Below are positions 36,383 to 49,100 of a stretch of 64,000 nucleotides of DNA, piece after piece (the first letter of the stretch is position 1; each line of letters starts with the position of its first letter). The stretch is from Trebouxia sp. TZW2008. Its lineage: Eukaryota; Chlorophyta; Trebouxiophyceae; Trebouxiales; Trebouxiaceae. The stretch is taken from contig BDIU01000058.1 of NCBI GenBank assembly GCA_002118135.1, positions 124,001 through 188,000 of the forward strand, given 5' to 3'. The position numbers and the translations under genes are program-made. Below the pieces are notes generated by a model. The model was not told the DNA's origin, did no database searches, and worked only from the letters and a program-made list of their open reading frames with translations.

Positions 36383-39300
36383 CATGCTCTTGAACAGCTC
36401 ATTGCAAACTTGCTGTGCACCAGCAACATGGTGAGCTGAGCCTGCTACATGATAACTTCATGCCTGCTTATGGTCTGCCCTTTATCCGCAGCCAAGGCCA
36501 TCATTTCATCATTATTGTTATTGGAGGACATCAGGTTTACTTGCATGTATGCAATCAACGGTAAAATATGATGATGCACATGCCGGGGTGCAGTGCTGGC
36601 AGCAGTTCAGGACTGCACTTGTTTTCTAAACGCTTGTTAATGTGCACTCCACATTGCCAGATCACGTCAATTTCACAACTCGCTATTGCTGACGACATAA
36701 TATCTCATGGTCGCAGCGTACGCTGATGCACACTGAACAGAGGCAGAAGCTTCCAAGGCCAAATCTTCAAGCCAATTTGGATGTATTGCCATGAAGCTCC
36801 CAAACCAAGCATGGAGTGGAATTTTACCAAGGTGTGTATGCTGTCCTTCTATGCTGATATTGCTGCCTACATCAATTCAACTGAGGCGCGAACTGAGAAT
36901 TGCGAGCACTGCTGAACTGCTTCTGGTGATGCTTCTGGTGGTCTGGTTGCGGATTGCCATCAACCTGCTTGCAATTCTGTCTCTGCACTCCAGTTGGAAA
37001 TTGCAATTCTTGGACAGATCATTCTGAACATTGAGAACTTGTCTGCACTTGCCCGCCCAGTATTGCTGCTGCATGAATTGAGAATTTGCACAGGATACCA
37101 GAAAGATACTGCGCTTTCTGGCTGAATTGCTGAATTGCAATTTCTGTTCTTGGTTCAGACACAAATGCCTGAAGACAACGATGTCTGCCTGTCATCGCAA
37201 TAAGCATGTGCACACATGCGGATCTGGCCTTAAAGAGGACCGACAGAAATGACTCATCAGTTTACAGCAGTGTGGAATGTACAAAAGCGAGAAACTGAAG
37301 TGGTCTTAATTGCTATTCAAGTTACCCAGAAAAGAGGCAGGCTAGCAGGGAGCCACCCTAACTGAATTTCAGCGTTGCATTGATGGACTGCAGTTTGCGG
37401 TCACTCACTGTCAAAATTGCTGTGTTAGTTGAGTGGTTTTGACGTGCTTTCAATTAAGCCTAGTTAGGGTCTAGGCTAAGATTTTGACGCGTGAGTAGGT
37501 GCTGACAAGCATTTTGCAGCTGCTTTCAGCTACATACTACTTGATTGTTTTTTGTTTTGCTACAGAACCTTGCGATCCGGACCTGTTTCTTTGTTGATGA
37601 TTCCTGCTTTGTGTTTTACATAGCAGGAGTGAACATGTGATCAAGAATGCTTTCTAGGCTAGATATCAGTTGCTGCGGGAATTTATTGGCCTTCTTTACT
37701 GCCTGTTTGCAATTAGAGAGCAGCTGTGCTTTTGCACCGGGTTGTTAGTAGTTTTACAGAACCTTACAGGGACAAAATCACTAGCCTTGAAGTTGTTTTT
37801 TTACTCTCCAGCTTGGGGTTGGTCCATGTCGTGTGCTAGCGTGTTGTAATGAGTGAGCATGTTTCCATGATGAAGCTTTGCTATGTAATGACTTGTCCAC
37901 ATTTTGCTTGGGAGTTAAGAGGGCTGAGATCAATCATGAGCATAACCTTGCTTTGTTGTGTCCATGTTGCCATGATGCAATCTTGTTGTGTAATGACATC
38001 TTCACCTTTTGTTGCTTGATGTTCAAGGGAGCTAAACCATGTTCCATGAGCAAGCCTTGCTATGAAACTTAGCTGTTCACCTTTTGTTGCTTGTGGTCCC
38101 AGGAGCGAATCCATGTTTTCATGATAGAATTTTGCTTGTGTAATGGAATGTTCACCATTTGTTGCTTGTTGTTGAAGGGGGGTTGAACCAATTATGAGGC
38201 AGAGTCAGCCTATGTACATTTCACATGCAACACCACTCAAGAAGGGTATCACCAAGCATCATGCATACAACACCCACATCAGCTTAGGCGTGAGTGATGT
38301 AGCAGATACACTCATGCTCAAGTGACCTCTGAGTCTCATACAGCACCCGCATTGCAATTTGGAGGACTGAACATACGTACCTGCTCGTTTTCAAGTTGAA
38401 ATCTCGAAACTCCTGCTTGCTTGCTGTACTTCCCTGCCTATGTGTCCAAGGTCGATTCCTGATCCTGACTTGAGCAAATCAGGATCGGTGCATGCTGCTT
38501 TTCTGCTCTATTTTCCTCTCAGCTTGTACAACAGCCTTTTCAGCTGGCCTGTAGAATATTGGTGCTTGTGGATGACAAGCGTGAAATCAAATGCCGCAGT
38601 GCTGCCATTGCAATTGTTTGAAGTAGCCCTTTGTGTATTTGCCAGAGTTTACTTAGTTGATGATCCATGGAATCCATTTCCAAGACTGGCTGACATGAGC
38701 CAGTCTTGGAAAACGCGAAGATCGGTTGATGTTTTTGTTAAAGTTTGCAGCTGCTGATTCAATGTGAGACGAACGTAGGGATGATTTTTTAGAATTGTGC
38801 TTTACTTGATGGGCAGATGGCCCTGTTGAGACTGATTGCTGATTAGGTCGATGTGGGTCACACGTTGTAGTAAGGGGCGCTGGGAGTTTGTCAATGCAAT
38901 TTTTGGTAGGGGTATCTCATGCATACATGTACACGACATAGCTGTAACAGTCGTAAACGGTGTTACAGACTGGCATCAGACCATGTCAGGCCTGAATGCA
39001 TCTGCACACAGCAAGAACAGCATGCATGCAAGACCGACTCAATGCAACCGTTGCACCCACGACAAGTGTACATACAGAAGGACCAATGCCCTGCTGTGAC
39101 TGAATGACCTATCATGCCTTGAAGCAAATGTGCCATCATCAACCCTGTTCTGCATGCAACGCTGTAACGCTTTCAGGGCTGAGCTGCATTGCATGAATCT
39201 AAAATTGCAGCTGCATCGAATGCCAATGGTCACAGACATCTCAATCTGTCCCCATCTGCTCTGTCAAGAGATATTGTCTTCAACAGAAAAGATCGAGCAG

Positions 39301-39825
39301 GCCCATCTGCCCAGCATTGCATGCTGTTACAAGCTTGCATCAAGTCTTGTAATGACAATGTTTGAGGACAATCTGATGTTGACGCTGATGACAGTGGCTC
39401 TGAGAAACTGATCCAAGTTGCTTGCTGCACCAGTTTGGCACTGACATTTGGTGATCGCGGGTGCGCACTGTTAGACAACCACAGAAGTCTGCAGATTGAC
39501 AGCTCAACCCGGCAAAGCGCCCCGGGGCAGATACGGGGAGGGAGGGCGGGCCAAGCTTTTGCCTTAGGGCTGCAGCCCCAGGCCTTTGGTCTAGGGGTAC
39601 AGCCCCAAGCCTTTCAAAATCTGCTGTAGTTGTAGCAAAGCCAGCGATTGCCGAAACTCAACAGCGTCAAGTGCTTCTGATTATAAAATGAAATCAATAC
39701 CCTGCATGAGATGGTGGACAATATACATTCGACCATGCCACTCATATCCCACAATAACACAGGGTGCAGAGCACAGAAAAGCAAACTGCCAAATGACAAG
39801 ACTTGTCTCAAGCTGATCAGGGCGT
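36383..39825. other. Convergent intergenic region with small repeats
   Basis: This is the longest gene-free stretch, between two convergent 3' ends. I find no exon with a domain. It holds a roughly 95-base tandem repeat, about four units (37855-38190, unit tcaccttttgttgcttg), a perfect 14-base hairpin at 38678-38711 (ttccaagactggct), an 8-base hairpin at 38459-38486, and GC-rich gggctgcagccc palindromes near 39565. Confidence 0.45.
38678..38711. repeat. Perfect 14-base inverted repeat
   Basis: ttccaagactggct at 38678-38691 is exactly complemented by 38698-38711 with a 6-base loop. It could be a hairpin in an intergenic transcript. Confidence 0.85.
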
Positions 39826-42800
39826 CTAGTCCCAATACTTGATCTGACCGTCCCACCCTGCAGTTGCTACTTTGCTGGACTCCAAAGGATGCCACTCACA
39901 ATCTATGCATACGCCATCATGAGCCTTGATGGTACGAGCTACTTTGGTGTTCTGCCATTCCCAGAACCAACACTTGCCCTCTCCGTCTCCAGACATAACA
40001 TATCTGCCATCAGAAGAGAAGTTTGGTCGGCAAGCATAGCCAGCAACGACGTGCCCTTTGAACGTCTTCTTGCGATTCTGTCGGAAACGATCCTTTGTGC
40101 TGTACGTGTCGATCTTGTTGTCCAGCGATGTCCCCACAAACCACTTCTGGTCTGGACTGAGGCTGACTGCTGGCATACTGTGCATGCCGGGATCTGCCAT
40201 GTATTTGATCTGAACTGGCACACCTAGGTCCCAGACCCGAATTGTCTTGTCATCACTAGTGGTGACAAACCTTCTACCCTCGTCCACGAAGGTGATGGTG
40301 TTGACAGCTGCCAGGTGATAGTCATACTCCTGTACGATGTCTCCTGAGTCAAGGTCCCACTGGTACACCTTCTTGTCTGCACATCCAGCTAGCATCATGT
40401 TCTGCTGCTCAGGGTGGAACTTGGCAACATAGTACATTTTGCCTTCGCCAAAGGTCTTGATGACCTGCCCAGTCTCTGTGTCCCACAGCTTGATGACCTT
40501 GTCATAGCTAGTGCTGAGAAAGCGCTTGCCATCGTTGCTGAAGTTGATATCTTTCACACCCTACGCAGTGACATGTACCGCAAGCTTGAGCTGAAACGCT
40601 TGACAAGCACCAGGTCAATGCAACAGCTTGATGCAGAATGACTCAAGCCAGCATGTGACAGTTGTACTTGCATCCACACGTCAGCAAGCAAGACACAGCC
40701 AACACATGCCTTGAGATGTCCCGGACATATATATATATACTTTGCAGCCCCACACAGATGCAGACGTGATGTTAACTTGACAGAAGAGTATTGCGCAGCG
40801 CTTTCATACGCAGACATAATGGTCATCTTCATGAAATGCAATACCTTTGTGAAGCCCATGTACGTGCGCATACACTTGCCACTGCCATTGACATCCCACA
40901 TCTTGATCTTGCCATCAAGCCCAGCTGATAACAGCAGATGACCAGTGTTTGGAAAGAATCTGCAGAACAGCAGTGTCGTTTGAGCTCAAGATCACTTCTT
41001 CCAATGTAGATTTTCACCTGCAGATACTGTTTTCAGTTAAGAGTGTCTGTACCCACGAGACACAGACAATTACCATTACAGGCATGAGACAAGATCAGAC
41101 AAGCAACAGAAAAAAGCGGACCTAATGGCATTGACGCCTGTAGTATGACCGCTCCAGTGTGCATCATGCTCTTTGGCAAAGACGTCAAAATAATTGCAAC
41201 CATCATAATTGTTATGTTGGATACAACACGCTGTTGGTCAAGCACAGCTGGACAAGCGGCTGATGGCATTGACGCCTTTGATGAAGCCGCTTCAAGTGCG
41301 TGTCCGTCTCATGGGCATAAACATACAAGCATACACTGCTGTGGGTACAATGTGCTGCCAGACAGGCAAAGTTGAAGCCACTCCAAGCATGTATCCATCT
41401 CTGATAAGAGACACACAACACACTTTCATGGTGCAAGACATGCAAAATCAGAAGTGTACCTGATAGCATTGACGCCCTTGGCGTGGCCACTCCAAGTATG
41501 TATCCATCTTTTGGGCAGGAAGCAGCCAAACTGACACCTTTGTGGATGCAACATGTTGCCAGACAAGCAAAGTTGAAGTTCCACCTGATGACATTGACAC
41601 CTTTGGTGTGGCCACTCCATGTGTATATCCATCTCTTGGGCAGGAAGCAGCCCAAACAACACCTTTGTGGATGCAACACGCCGCCAGACAAGCAAAGTTG
41701 AAGCCCCACCTGATGGCATTGACACCTTTGGTGTGGCCACTCCACATGTGTATCCATTCACGCCAAGTCAGAACTGTACCTGATGGCCTTTACATCTTCA
41801 ATGTGGGCAGTATATCTGTGAAGCCTTTGAGCAAAGACTTACAGACAAAGCCGTGTTTGAATGAATGCAATACACTAACAAACAAGCAGAGTTGAGTCCA
41901 CCCCTGATGGCGTTGATGCCGTTGGTATGTTGACTCCAGGCATGCATACATCGTTTAGGCAAAGACATACAGCACACTTTCATGGTGTAAGACAAGCAAA
42001 TCCAGGACTGTACCTGATAGCATTGACCCCTTTTGTATGACCACTCCATGTGTGTATCCATCTCTTGGGCAAGAAGCAGTGCTCATTCTCTGCCTTGAGA
42101 TCCTTGGGAGCTTCCAGCCAGCTTCTGCCAGCATAGTCTTTCAAACTCTTGCCGTGAAACATGGATTTGTCTGTTGGCGCCGCGCCAGCAACTTCTGCTG
42201 CATCGGCCTTGTCTTTAGCAACCTGCAGACCAACAAGCATCATATACTGCAAGTTCCTCCTGTCAGCTAACTATTTGTCACCTAGCGAGCAAAACTAATC
42301 CTTCAGCCCATTGTCAAGGCATTATGCAGGATGGCGCATGACACAGCCAGAATCAGATAGAACAAGCCTGAACTCAAGTCACGGCCAAGCCACTACTGAA
42401 TGGGCAGTATGATGCCTCATGAAACAGACACAACAGAGAGAATACACAAGCTGAATCCATTGCTGATGCGGTCTTGTGAAGTCAGGGCGACGACCCAGGA
42501 CTCAGATAAGACAGACAAGCTGACCTGCTCCAGGAAGGCCTTTTGCTCATCATTCAGCTCAGCAGCCTTGACTTCCTTATCAGCCCAGGGCTGTCTGTGG
42601 TGAATGGCCCAGGGTTCGCTGCTGTCAGCAGCAGCTGCTGTCTCAGCTGCCTTGGCAGCTGCCGCCTTTTTGTCAGCGGTCTTCCTCCTCTTGGACCGGT
42701 CTGTGTTGGTGTAAACTGACTTGCCTGTTACACAATGTGTCAATTTGTGGCTGATGCATTTGCTGCTAGTGTGAATGCTTTGAGGCTGCCGCTTTCTTGT

Positions 42801-45662
42801 CAGTAGCCTTTCTATTGCTGGAACAATCAGTGAAGGGATGAACTTATTTGCCTGTCACATGGCATACAACCTGTGAGCAAATGACTGATGCACCAGCTGC
42901 TGCTGAAGCTGCCTCGGCAGCTGCTGCTTCCTTGCTGACCGCTTGCTTGTTTTACAAATCAGCACAATTTTCAATGTGATATGTAGATGCACTTGTACCT
43001 CTTTATCCATTCAAACACAGTCACTTGTCAGAGACAGCAACACTTGTTGCATGCACACAATTACAGCATGGCTGGCAGTCCTTATCTGCTTATCCCAATT
43101 CAGTTTGCACCTCCATGGAGCATATGACAAATTGGGGCTTCAAAGCACCAAAATGTGTTGCAAATTTTTCCCCGATCATTACTGAGTCATGCAACACTGC
43201 TGTTACAAACTGCAGCACAGCAATGCGCAGGCCAGGAGAGTGGCACACTATCATGAGATGTTGAATGTTGCATGACACACATACCTGCTTGTTGCTCTTC
43301 CAAGAACCTGGGATCTGAAACCATGTGCCCACCGCCTGGCGCCATTGCATGCCCAAAGCTGCACATGAACAGCAGCTTTGACATTTGAGCAAAGGAATGT
43401 CAGAAGATACTTAGCCAGAGTATGTGGATGTGAATGGGACCAATGGCAATTTGTGTTACAGTCTATGATCAGCGCATGACTTGCATATCAAGTACTATGT
43501 ACGGCAATTGGCTGATCATTTGACATACCTGTGATAGGTGTAGTACTGGTCATCAAAGTGGAAAGAGTGGACGTGTGAGTCCTGCAGAAAAAGTATGCGT
43601 CAGCTTGAGAAACATCTATTACTTCTGCAAACTGTGATGCAAGCCCAGATGTTGTAGATGTGAATGTCTTGAAAAGCACCACAGGCACTGCTTCTGCATG
43701 ACCACAAGCTTAATTCAGCACAACAAACATCTGTGCAGAACTGCCACCCTGTCATTTGGAGCAAACAGCACTCACAAGCAGTGCAGAAGCACTGATGATG
43801 CATTGCAGTCATGATCAAGAAGGCTGCGAGCAGAGTGATGTGACCATGCGCAAATGATCAAAAAGGTTGCTGTTACCATGCAAGCTCCAGCTCCCACCTC
43901 AATGTGATGCAACCGGTCGATGGACCATATGCAGCTATGCAGGACAAAGCATAAGCAAGCCTGCTATCACTGTACAATGTGCACTTTTTTTGGCAAAATG
44001 ATGCAATCAGCCAATGACCCGCATGTCATTGCAGCAATAAGGGTGTTGAAAAGCCTGCTATCACTGTACAATGTGCACACCTTTTCGCAAAATGATGCAA
44101 TCAGCCAATGATCCGCATGTTGTTGCAGCAATAAGGCCGTTGGGTAGCCTGCTGTCACTGTGCAACATGCAGCTCGTTCTGAGACATGATACCAACAGTG
44201 GGTGAAAGACACATCTCTGCAACAGCCAGAGCATTGCAGAGCATGAGGCACTGTGCAGCTCTGTTTTACACATGATGCAAATAGCCTATGGCTGACATGT
44301 CTCTGCAGCGGCCAGAGCATCAATAGCTTTGCTGTGTAAGGTGCAGATCTCACCTCAACATGGCCAGCCCTATGATTGCGCATGCCTGCTGCTAGGCCGT
44401 CTTTGTTGAAAGGGTGTGCAGGACCTGTGTAGGCACAGCACAATCTTGCTAGTTGTCTGCAAGGCTTCTGCAAGTTTTGACCACCTTTGCGATGCTTGAT
44501 GTTGGACTTGACATGATCTCTGGTTCTGACCATCTTTGTGGTGCTCAATACTGGATTTGCAAAAGTTTGATACTTTCTGTTAATCTTGTGATGCTGGACA
44601 CTGAAGTTTTGACAACTTTCTGTTTGATCTTCTCAACATTCCTTGTGACATTGACAAATGTCAGGAGCATTGTAAAAACAGTTGCCAAGACAGCAGCTCC
44701 TGCTGCAGATTGTGTTGCACGGATACCACTCGGGTAATGCCGGTCCTTATCGCGACGCTCAAGACAAGCCTGCCTGGGGAGATAGGACTTGTGCCACATA
44801 TACCTAGCAGTATATGCTGGAATATGTTACTATTACTATTATTATTATTGTTATTATCGTTATTGTTATTAATGCCGGTTATGCTGCGCATCTGATTGAC
44901 CTGTCACTGAAGGCCGTCATGTGGCAAAACAACCAGGCAAGATATGCATGCTTACCTACTGTGGGTGCATGCATGTCCTCATATGGTACGTTATAGTACA
45001 CTTGCCGCGCCCTGGCATCTGCACCACATTCAGCACAAGTGAGGGTGCATGTCGCCACAGGACAAATGAGAGGCAGCAGTGTCCTCGGGTTGCAGTGAAC
45101 TGAGAGTGAACTTGCAGTTTTATAACATGACATTGCACAAGTTTGTTCGCCAGTAATACACTATTTCTGTAACAGGGTCTTGGAACCTCATGAGCAAGCA
45201 TGTTAGTGATGATGCGAGCAACATTGCAACATCTAAGTGGCAGGGATCATCTTCTCCTGCTTGAAGACTGTACCTGGGATCTGATGTGTTTGTCCAGATT
45301 GCACTGCTTGAGCATCCACCAGAGCCATGCCTGTGATGTCCACCTGTTGCGTAACAAGATATCAAGTCAGCTAAAACACGGCATGCGTTGATGCTGATGC
45401 TGATGCTGCATTGCTGGCCTGTCTGCTTACATCTGGTGCAGCTTGGACAGCCACAAGAGACCTGAAGGCCATTCCTTCATCATCACTGCAGCGCATGACA
45501 AGGTGATCAGCAGGCGCTTTTATTGGCAGCTGACACTTTCCTTGAGGAAGGGAGCCGAGCCTTGAATGCTTGCATGTACCGCATTGTGTAATATTACGTG
45601 TTCTAGGCTTGCATTGCAAGCTCTGCACAAGAGGCCTTTTCAGTTGCGTACCTGTCTCCCAT
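39826..45662 (-). CDS. PRP17: Pre-mRNA splicing factor PRP17 (CDC40)
   Basis: WD-repeat factor needed for the second step of pre-mRNA splicing, in the nucleus. Exons: 45662-45652, 45485-45431, 45343-45274, 45018-44956, 44424-44354, 43581-43529, 43358-43285, 42724-42525, 42222-42014, 40959-40845, 40560-39826; 1656 nt, 551 aa, near the human length of 579. Exon 1 codes only MGD plus two bases; this start gives [11 protein letters not shown], the acidic start seen in the family. Conserved blocks in order: [92 protein letters not shown], and the WD repeats to [10 protein letters not shown]. All seven-blade landmarks look intact. It is divergent from XPG across 480 bp. Confidence 0.97.
41120..41970 (-). 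repeat. About eight 3'-half copies of PRP17 exon 9
   Basis: Blocks near 41125, 41263, 41375, 41462, 41585, 41705, 41780 and 41905 each encode degraded versions of [20 protein letters not shown] plus the donor side (plus-strand acctgatggcattgacgcc, then ccactccatgtgtatcca). They lie only in the intron after exon 9. Shifts make the reading frames of neighbouring copies differ. Confidence 0.9.
43950..44335 (-). repeat. Tandem repeats in PRP17 intron 5
   Basis: Three to four units of about 105 bases (plus-strand gcaaaatgatgcaatcagcc, then aatgaNccgcatg) fill most of the intron. The first two units are close; the next two are degraded. Confidence 0.8.
44735..44880. repeat. Dispersed repeat copy 2 with trinucleotide tail
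   Basis: Bases 44740-44830 match 7622-7720 (ccggtccttatcgcgacgct, then cctagcagtatatgctggaa). It runs into an ATT/GTT array at 44828-44872. It lies in PRP17 intron 4. Confidence 0.6.
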
Positions 45663-46143
45663 GTAGGGCTTTGTGACTGGTTAGCAGCAGCCCAGTGGCG
45701 TGCTTACAAAGTCTACGTTCCTGAAGCTAAACTGGATATGCAGGGACTCTAGTAAGCGCGAGTTGCACGCTCTGCTGGCTGAAGGTCCGCGATAGCGCAA
45801 GCACAGATCGCAACAGTGTACAGTGCCAACGTCAACTCGGCAACACCTCTCTCTGTATGTGGATGCTCAAGTTAAATGCGAGCAATGCCGTGCAATGCCG
45901 TGTAACGCTGCCTCGATTGATGAGTTGCAGCAAAACTATGTTGCGGTGCATGCTGTCTTCCTCTTCTTGTGTGTGTAGGCGTTTCATGTCTTGCGTCAAA
46001 CCGGTTCGATGACCGAGAGCTGATCGCAGCGATACCGCCTTTGTCGAGGTCAGCATGCGCATTTCTTGCAGCATGCGGACGTTGACTCGTCGACCAAAGG
46101 GCTAGGCAGCGTGTTAAAGCAATAGGGTGCACGTCTTTCTACC
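45663..46143. promoter_or_regulatory. Bidirectional promoter region, PRP17 and XPG
   Basis: 480 bases separate the two divergent start codons and must hold both promoters and 5' UTRs. CpG content is higher than in nearby introns. No clear TATA box or coding exon is seen. Confidence 0.45.
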
Positions 46144-49100
46144 ATGGGTGTGCACGGGCTTTGGCCGTTGCTGGAGCCTGTCGGAAGGCGTGTGAATATT
46201 GAGGCCCTGACTCACAAACGACTTGCTGTTGGTACCACTTGCTGCTCGGCAGAATCATTGCAGCGGTGCTGTCAGGATCTTCCCGTTTAAGCTGTGATCT
46301 ACTGCGTTGCAGATGCCTCTATATGGCTCGTGCAGTTCATCAAAGCGATGCGCAATGAAAAAGGGGAGATGCTGCACAATGCGCACTTGCTAGGGTTCTT
46401 CCGTCGAATCTGCCGATTGCTGTTCCACCGCATTCGACCCGTATTTGTGTTTGATGGAGCCACCCCAGCACTGAAGAAGCGCACCACCATTGCACGTCGC
46501 AGGTCCGCTCTCCAGCTTGCTGATCACTCATCGGCCCTTTCTGTCAGGCACGCAACAGCACATCTGCAACTGCTGCAGGCGGCGGGAGGAGCAGAGTGCA
46601 AAGCTGAGAAAGACTGCTGAGAAGCTGCTGCTGAATCAGCTCAAGAAGCATGCGCTCAAGAACATGTCTGGACCTCAGCAGGCTGCTGTTCTGGAGCAGG
46701 CTCAGGCCTCCCTGCCAGGTCCTGCTCCAGACGACGATGATGAAGTACCTGCTGACTTGCTGGTGTGTGCTCACAAGCTGTTGACATGGCGCACTGGCAT
46801 TTCATCTTTCATTCAAACGCATAGCAGACAGGCTCAGCAGGCCCGGCTAGGTGCATTCTGTAGCATTCAACTCTCCCCAACCAGCTCTGTCCTGTGCTGA
46901 CCTGAATCACTGGCACTGACATGGCTGCTCAGTGACAAGCCAGCGTCTGCTATCATTGTAGTATCACTGCATGCTGCCACTGAGGTGCTTTGACCAGAAC
47001 CTTTCGCTATTCAAAGAATTGCTTGAAGGGCCGGCAAATGCACAGTGTAGCTGCATGCGTAGACAATCAGGATGCGATGACACTTTGCAAGCATGCATAA
47101 AGTGTAGCTGATCAGACCATAGAGTGGGGCACAGTGCCAATGAAGTGACGCCAGAAATGCAGTGGGAGGTACAACAACAAGATACATTAACCATCATCTG
47201 CTGCAGGTTGCTGCTGGCAGCGACTTTGGCAAGCAGTCAGAGCCTTCAACTTCAGCAGCATTGCCAGAAGCTGCAGTACCAGCAGCACAGCAATCAGACA
47301 AGCAGCCATCCACAGCTGGTGATGCCTTGCTGGCTGCACAGCTGCAAGAGGCAGATCAGGTAGGCATTGCTTGCAATTTTGAGCTCAAGTTGTGCTCAAT
47401 GGAATGTGCATTGCCGCACATTCTTTCTGCGGCGGGTTTGATTGGCACATAGTTTGAGAAAGCATGCGGATGTCACAAAGAACAATCTCATTCGCTTGAT
47501 TATGTGGCTCTGCAAGGCAGGGACTCCTGCGCTGATACAGACTGCAAGGCGTGTTGCCTGTACAACAAAGCAAACCTGAACAAGCAAGCCCATAGGTGCT
47601 GTGGTGACCCTGCTCATGTTCCGATCATGTTCTGACCAGACAAACCCAGCATCTTGAGCTACACATGGCTCACCAAGTCTGTCAAATGCAGTCATGTCAA
47701 GACGGCTACAAGCTGCTGTGTGTTGCAGGATGAGGAGAGACTGGCTAGCAATGGCTTGGCATCCACCTCAGGCGTGCACATCATTCATGGCAAGCCCTTC
47801 ACCCGCCGTAATTCCACCTTTCAGGTCAGTCATAGCCTGCAGACATGGTCACGCCACACAGGAGCGTCTTTGCAATAGCATTGCATTGCATTGCTGCTGC
47901 CATCATCTTGTTGATGGCTATGCGGCGTCTGCGTATCCAGGTTGCCTTCTGACATTCAGTGTGAGCACTGCAAGCTTGGCTGTCATATAAAGTACACTAC
48001 TACCAAGTTGCACTGACATAGTCTATATGAACAAATTTTGCATCCTTAAGATAGCGACTGTGTATGTTTGTCAGTCAAAGGATGGACTGGGGCTCCATGA
48101 ATGTGTGTGGAGCTGCTGATGTCTCAAACGTCATCAGAGATTGATCCTTTGCAGGATCCATAGCATGAGGGTTTTGCTGGGGGAACATGCTGCATTCAAG
48201 ATAGTATGTCCAGACCTACACCAGCACAAGCATGAGTTACACTCCTGAAGTGATACAGGCACATTGGTTATTGTGTGTGCATCCTGCTAAGACTGTTGCA
48301 CCCAATTGGAACATCTGCCTCCTTTGTGTGCAAGCATATCCTGAAAGCATTTTGCTGTTGTTCACAAGTTGGCATTTCTGCACGTATGTGTACCATTGTG
48401 TGCAGGGTCACCTGGCTCCCATCTCATCAGCAGACCAAGTGGATCAGGTCATGTCCAAGTTGTTGGAGGACTCCAAAACAGCCTCGGCAACCCACAACAT
48501 CATCGGCTACCGTGTCTTGGATGAGTCTTCTGGCAAAGTAGTGCAGGTAAGGTGAAAGACTGGGCTGCAAGCTTTCATTTGGTGCGCTTGTGATTCCCTT
48601 GATTGTGATCATGAAGATCATCATCATCATTTACATGCCTTGAGTGGGGTTGTACAATTCAGATATGTGCATTCATTGCTTGTGACACGGCACATGTTAC
48701 AACATATGCTGTGGTGAGACCTGGAGTGAGAGTGGCATGGCTGGGGCCTTGGCTTGGGGCAGCTTGGGGTCAAGTGTAGTTCTTGCTAGGCGGCTTGGCT
48801 ATCATGGAAAAAGCAATCAGACTGCAGTCATATTGATATCTGTGCTGAAACACCACAGTAAAGTGGTAGGAACAGTTTGATTGCCTACAGTGTGCCACCA
48901 GCTAAGCATCAGTAATGGATGATGATGCAAGTGATGCAGTCAGTAGTGATGCTGAGTAAGGGGATTCAATAGTAAGGTCTGCTGGCCATGCAGCCAGCCA
49001 GATCATTGCAAGAGACTGTTGCTGTACCCAGATGCTCAGAATCCTGCCCTGCGTTGCTACAGACAGCAATGCCAGCGCAGTGACGATCTGCAGGATTCTC

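Noticed and set aside
38440..38757. 105-codon open frame
   Set aside because: Composition is like the rest of the non-coding gap and no family is recognised.
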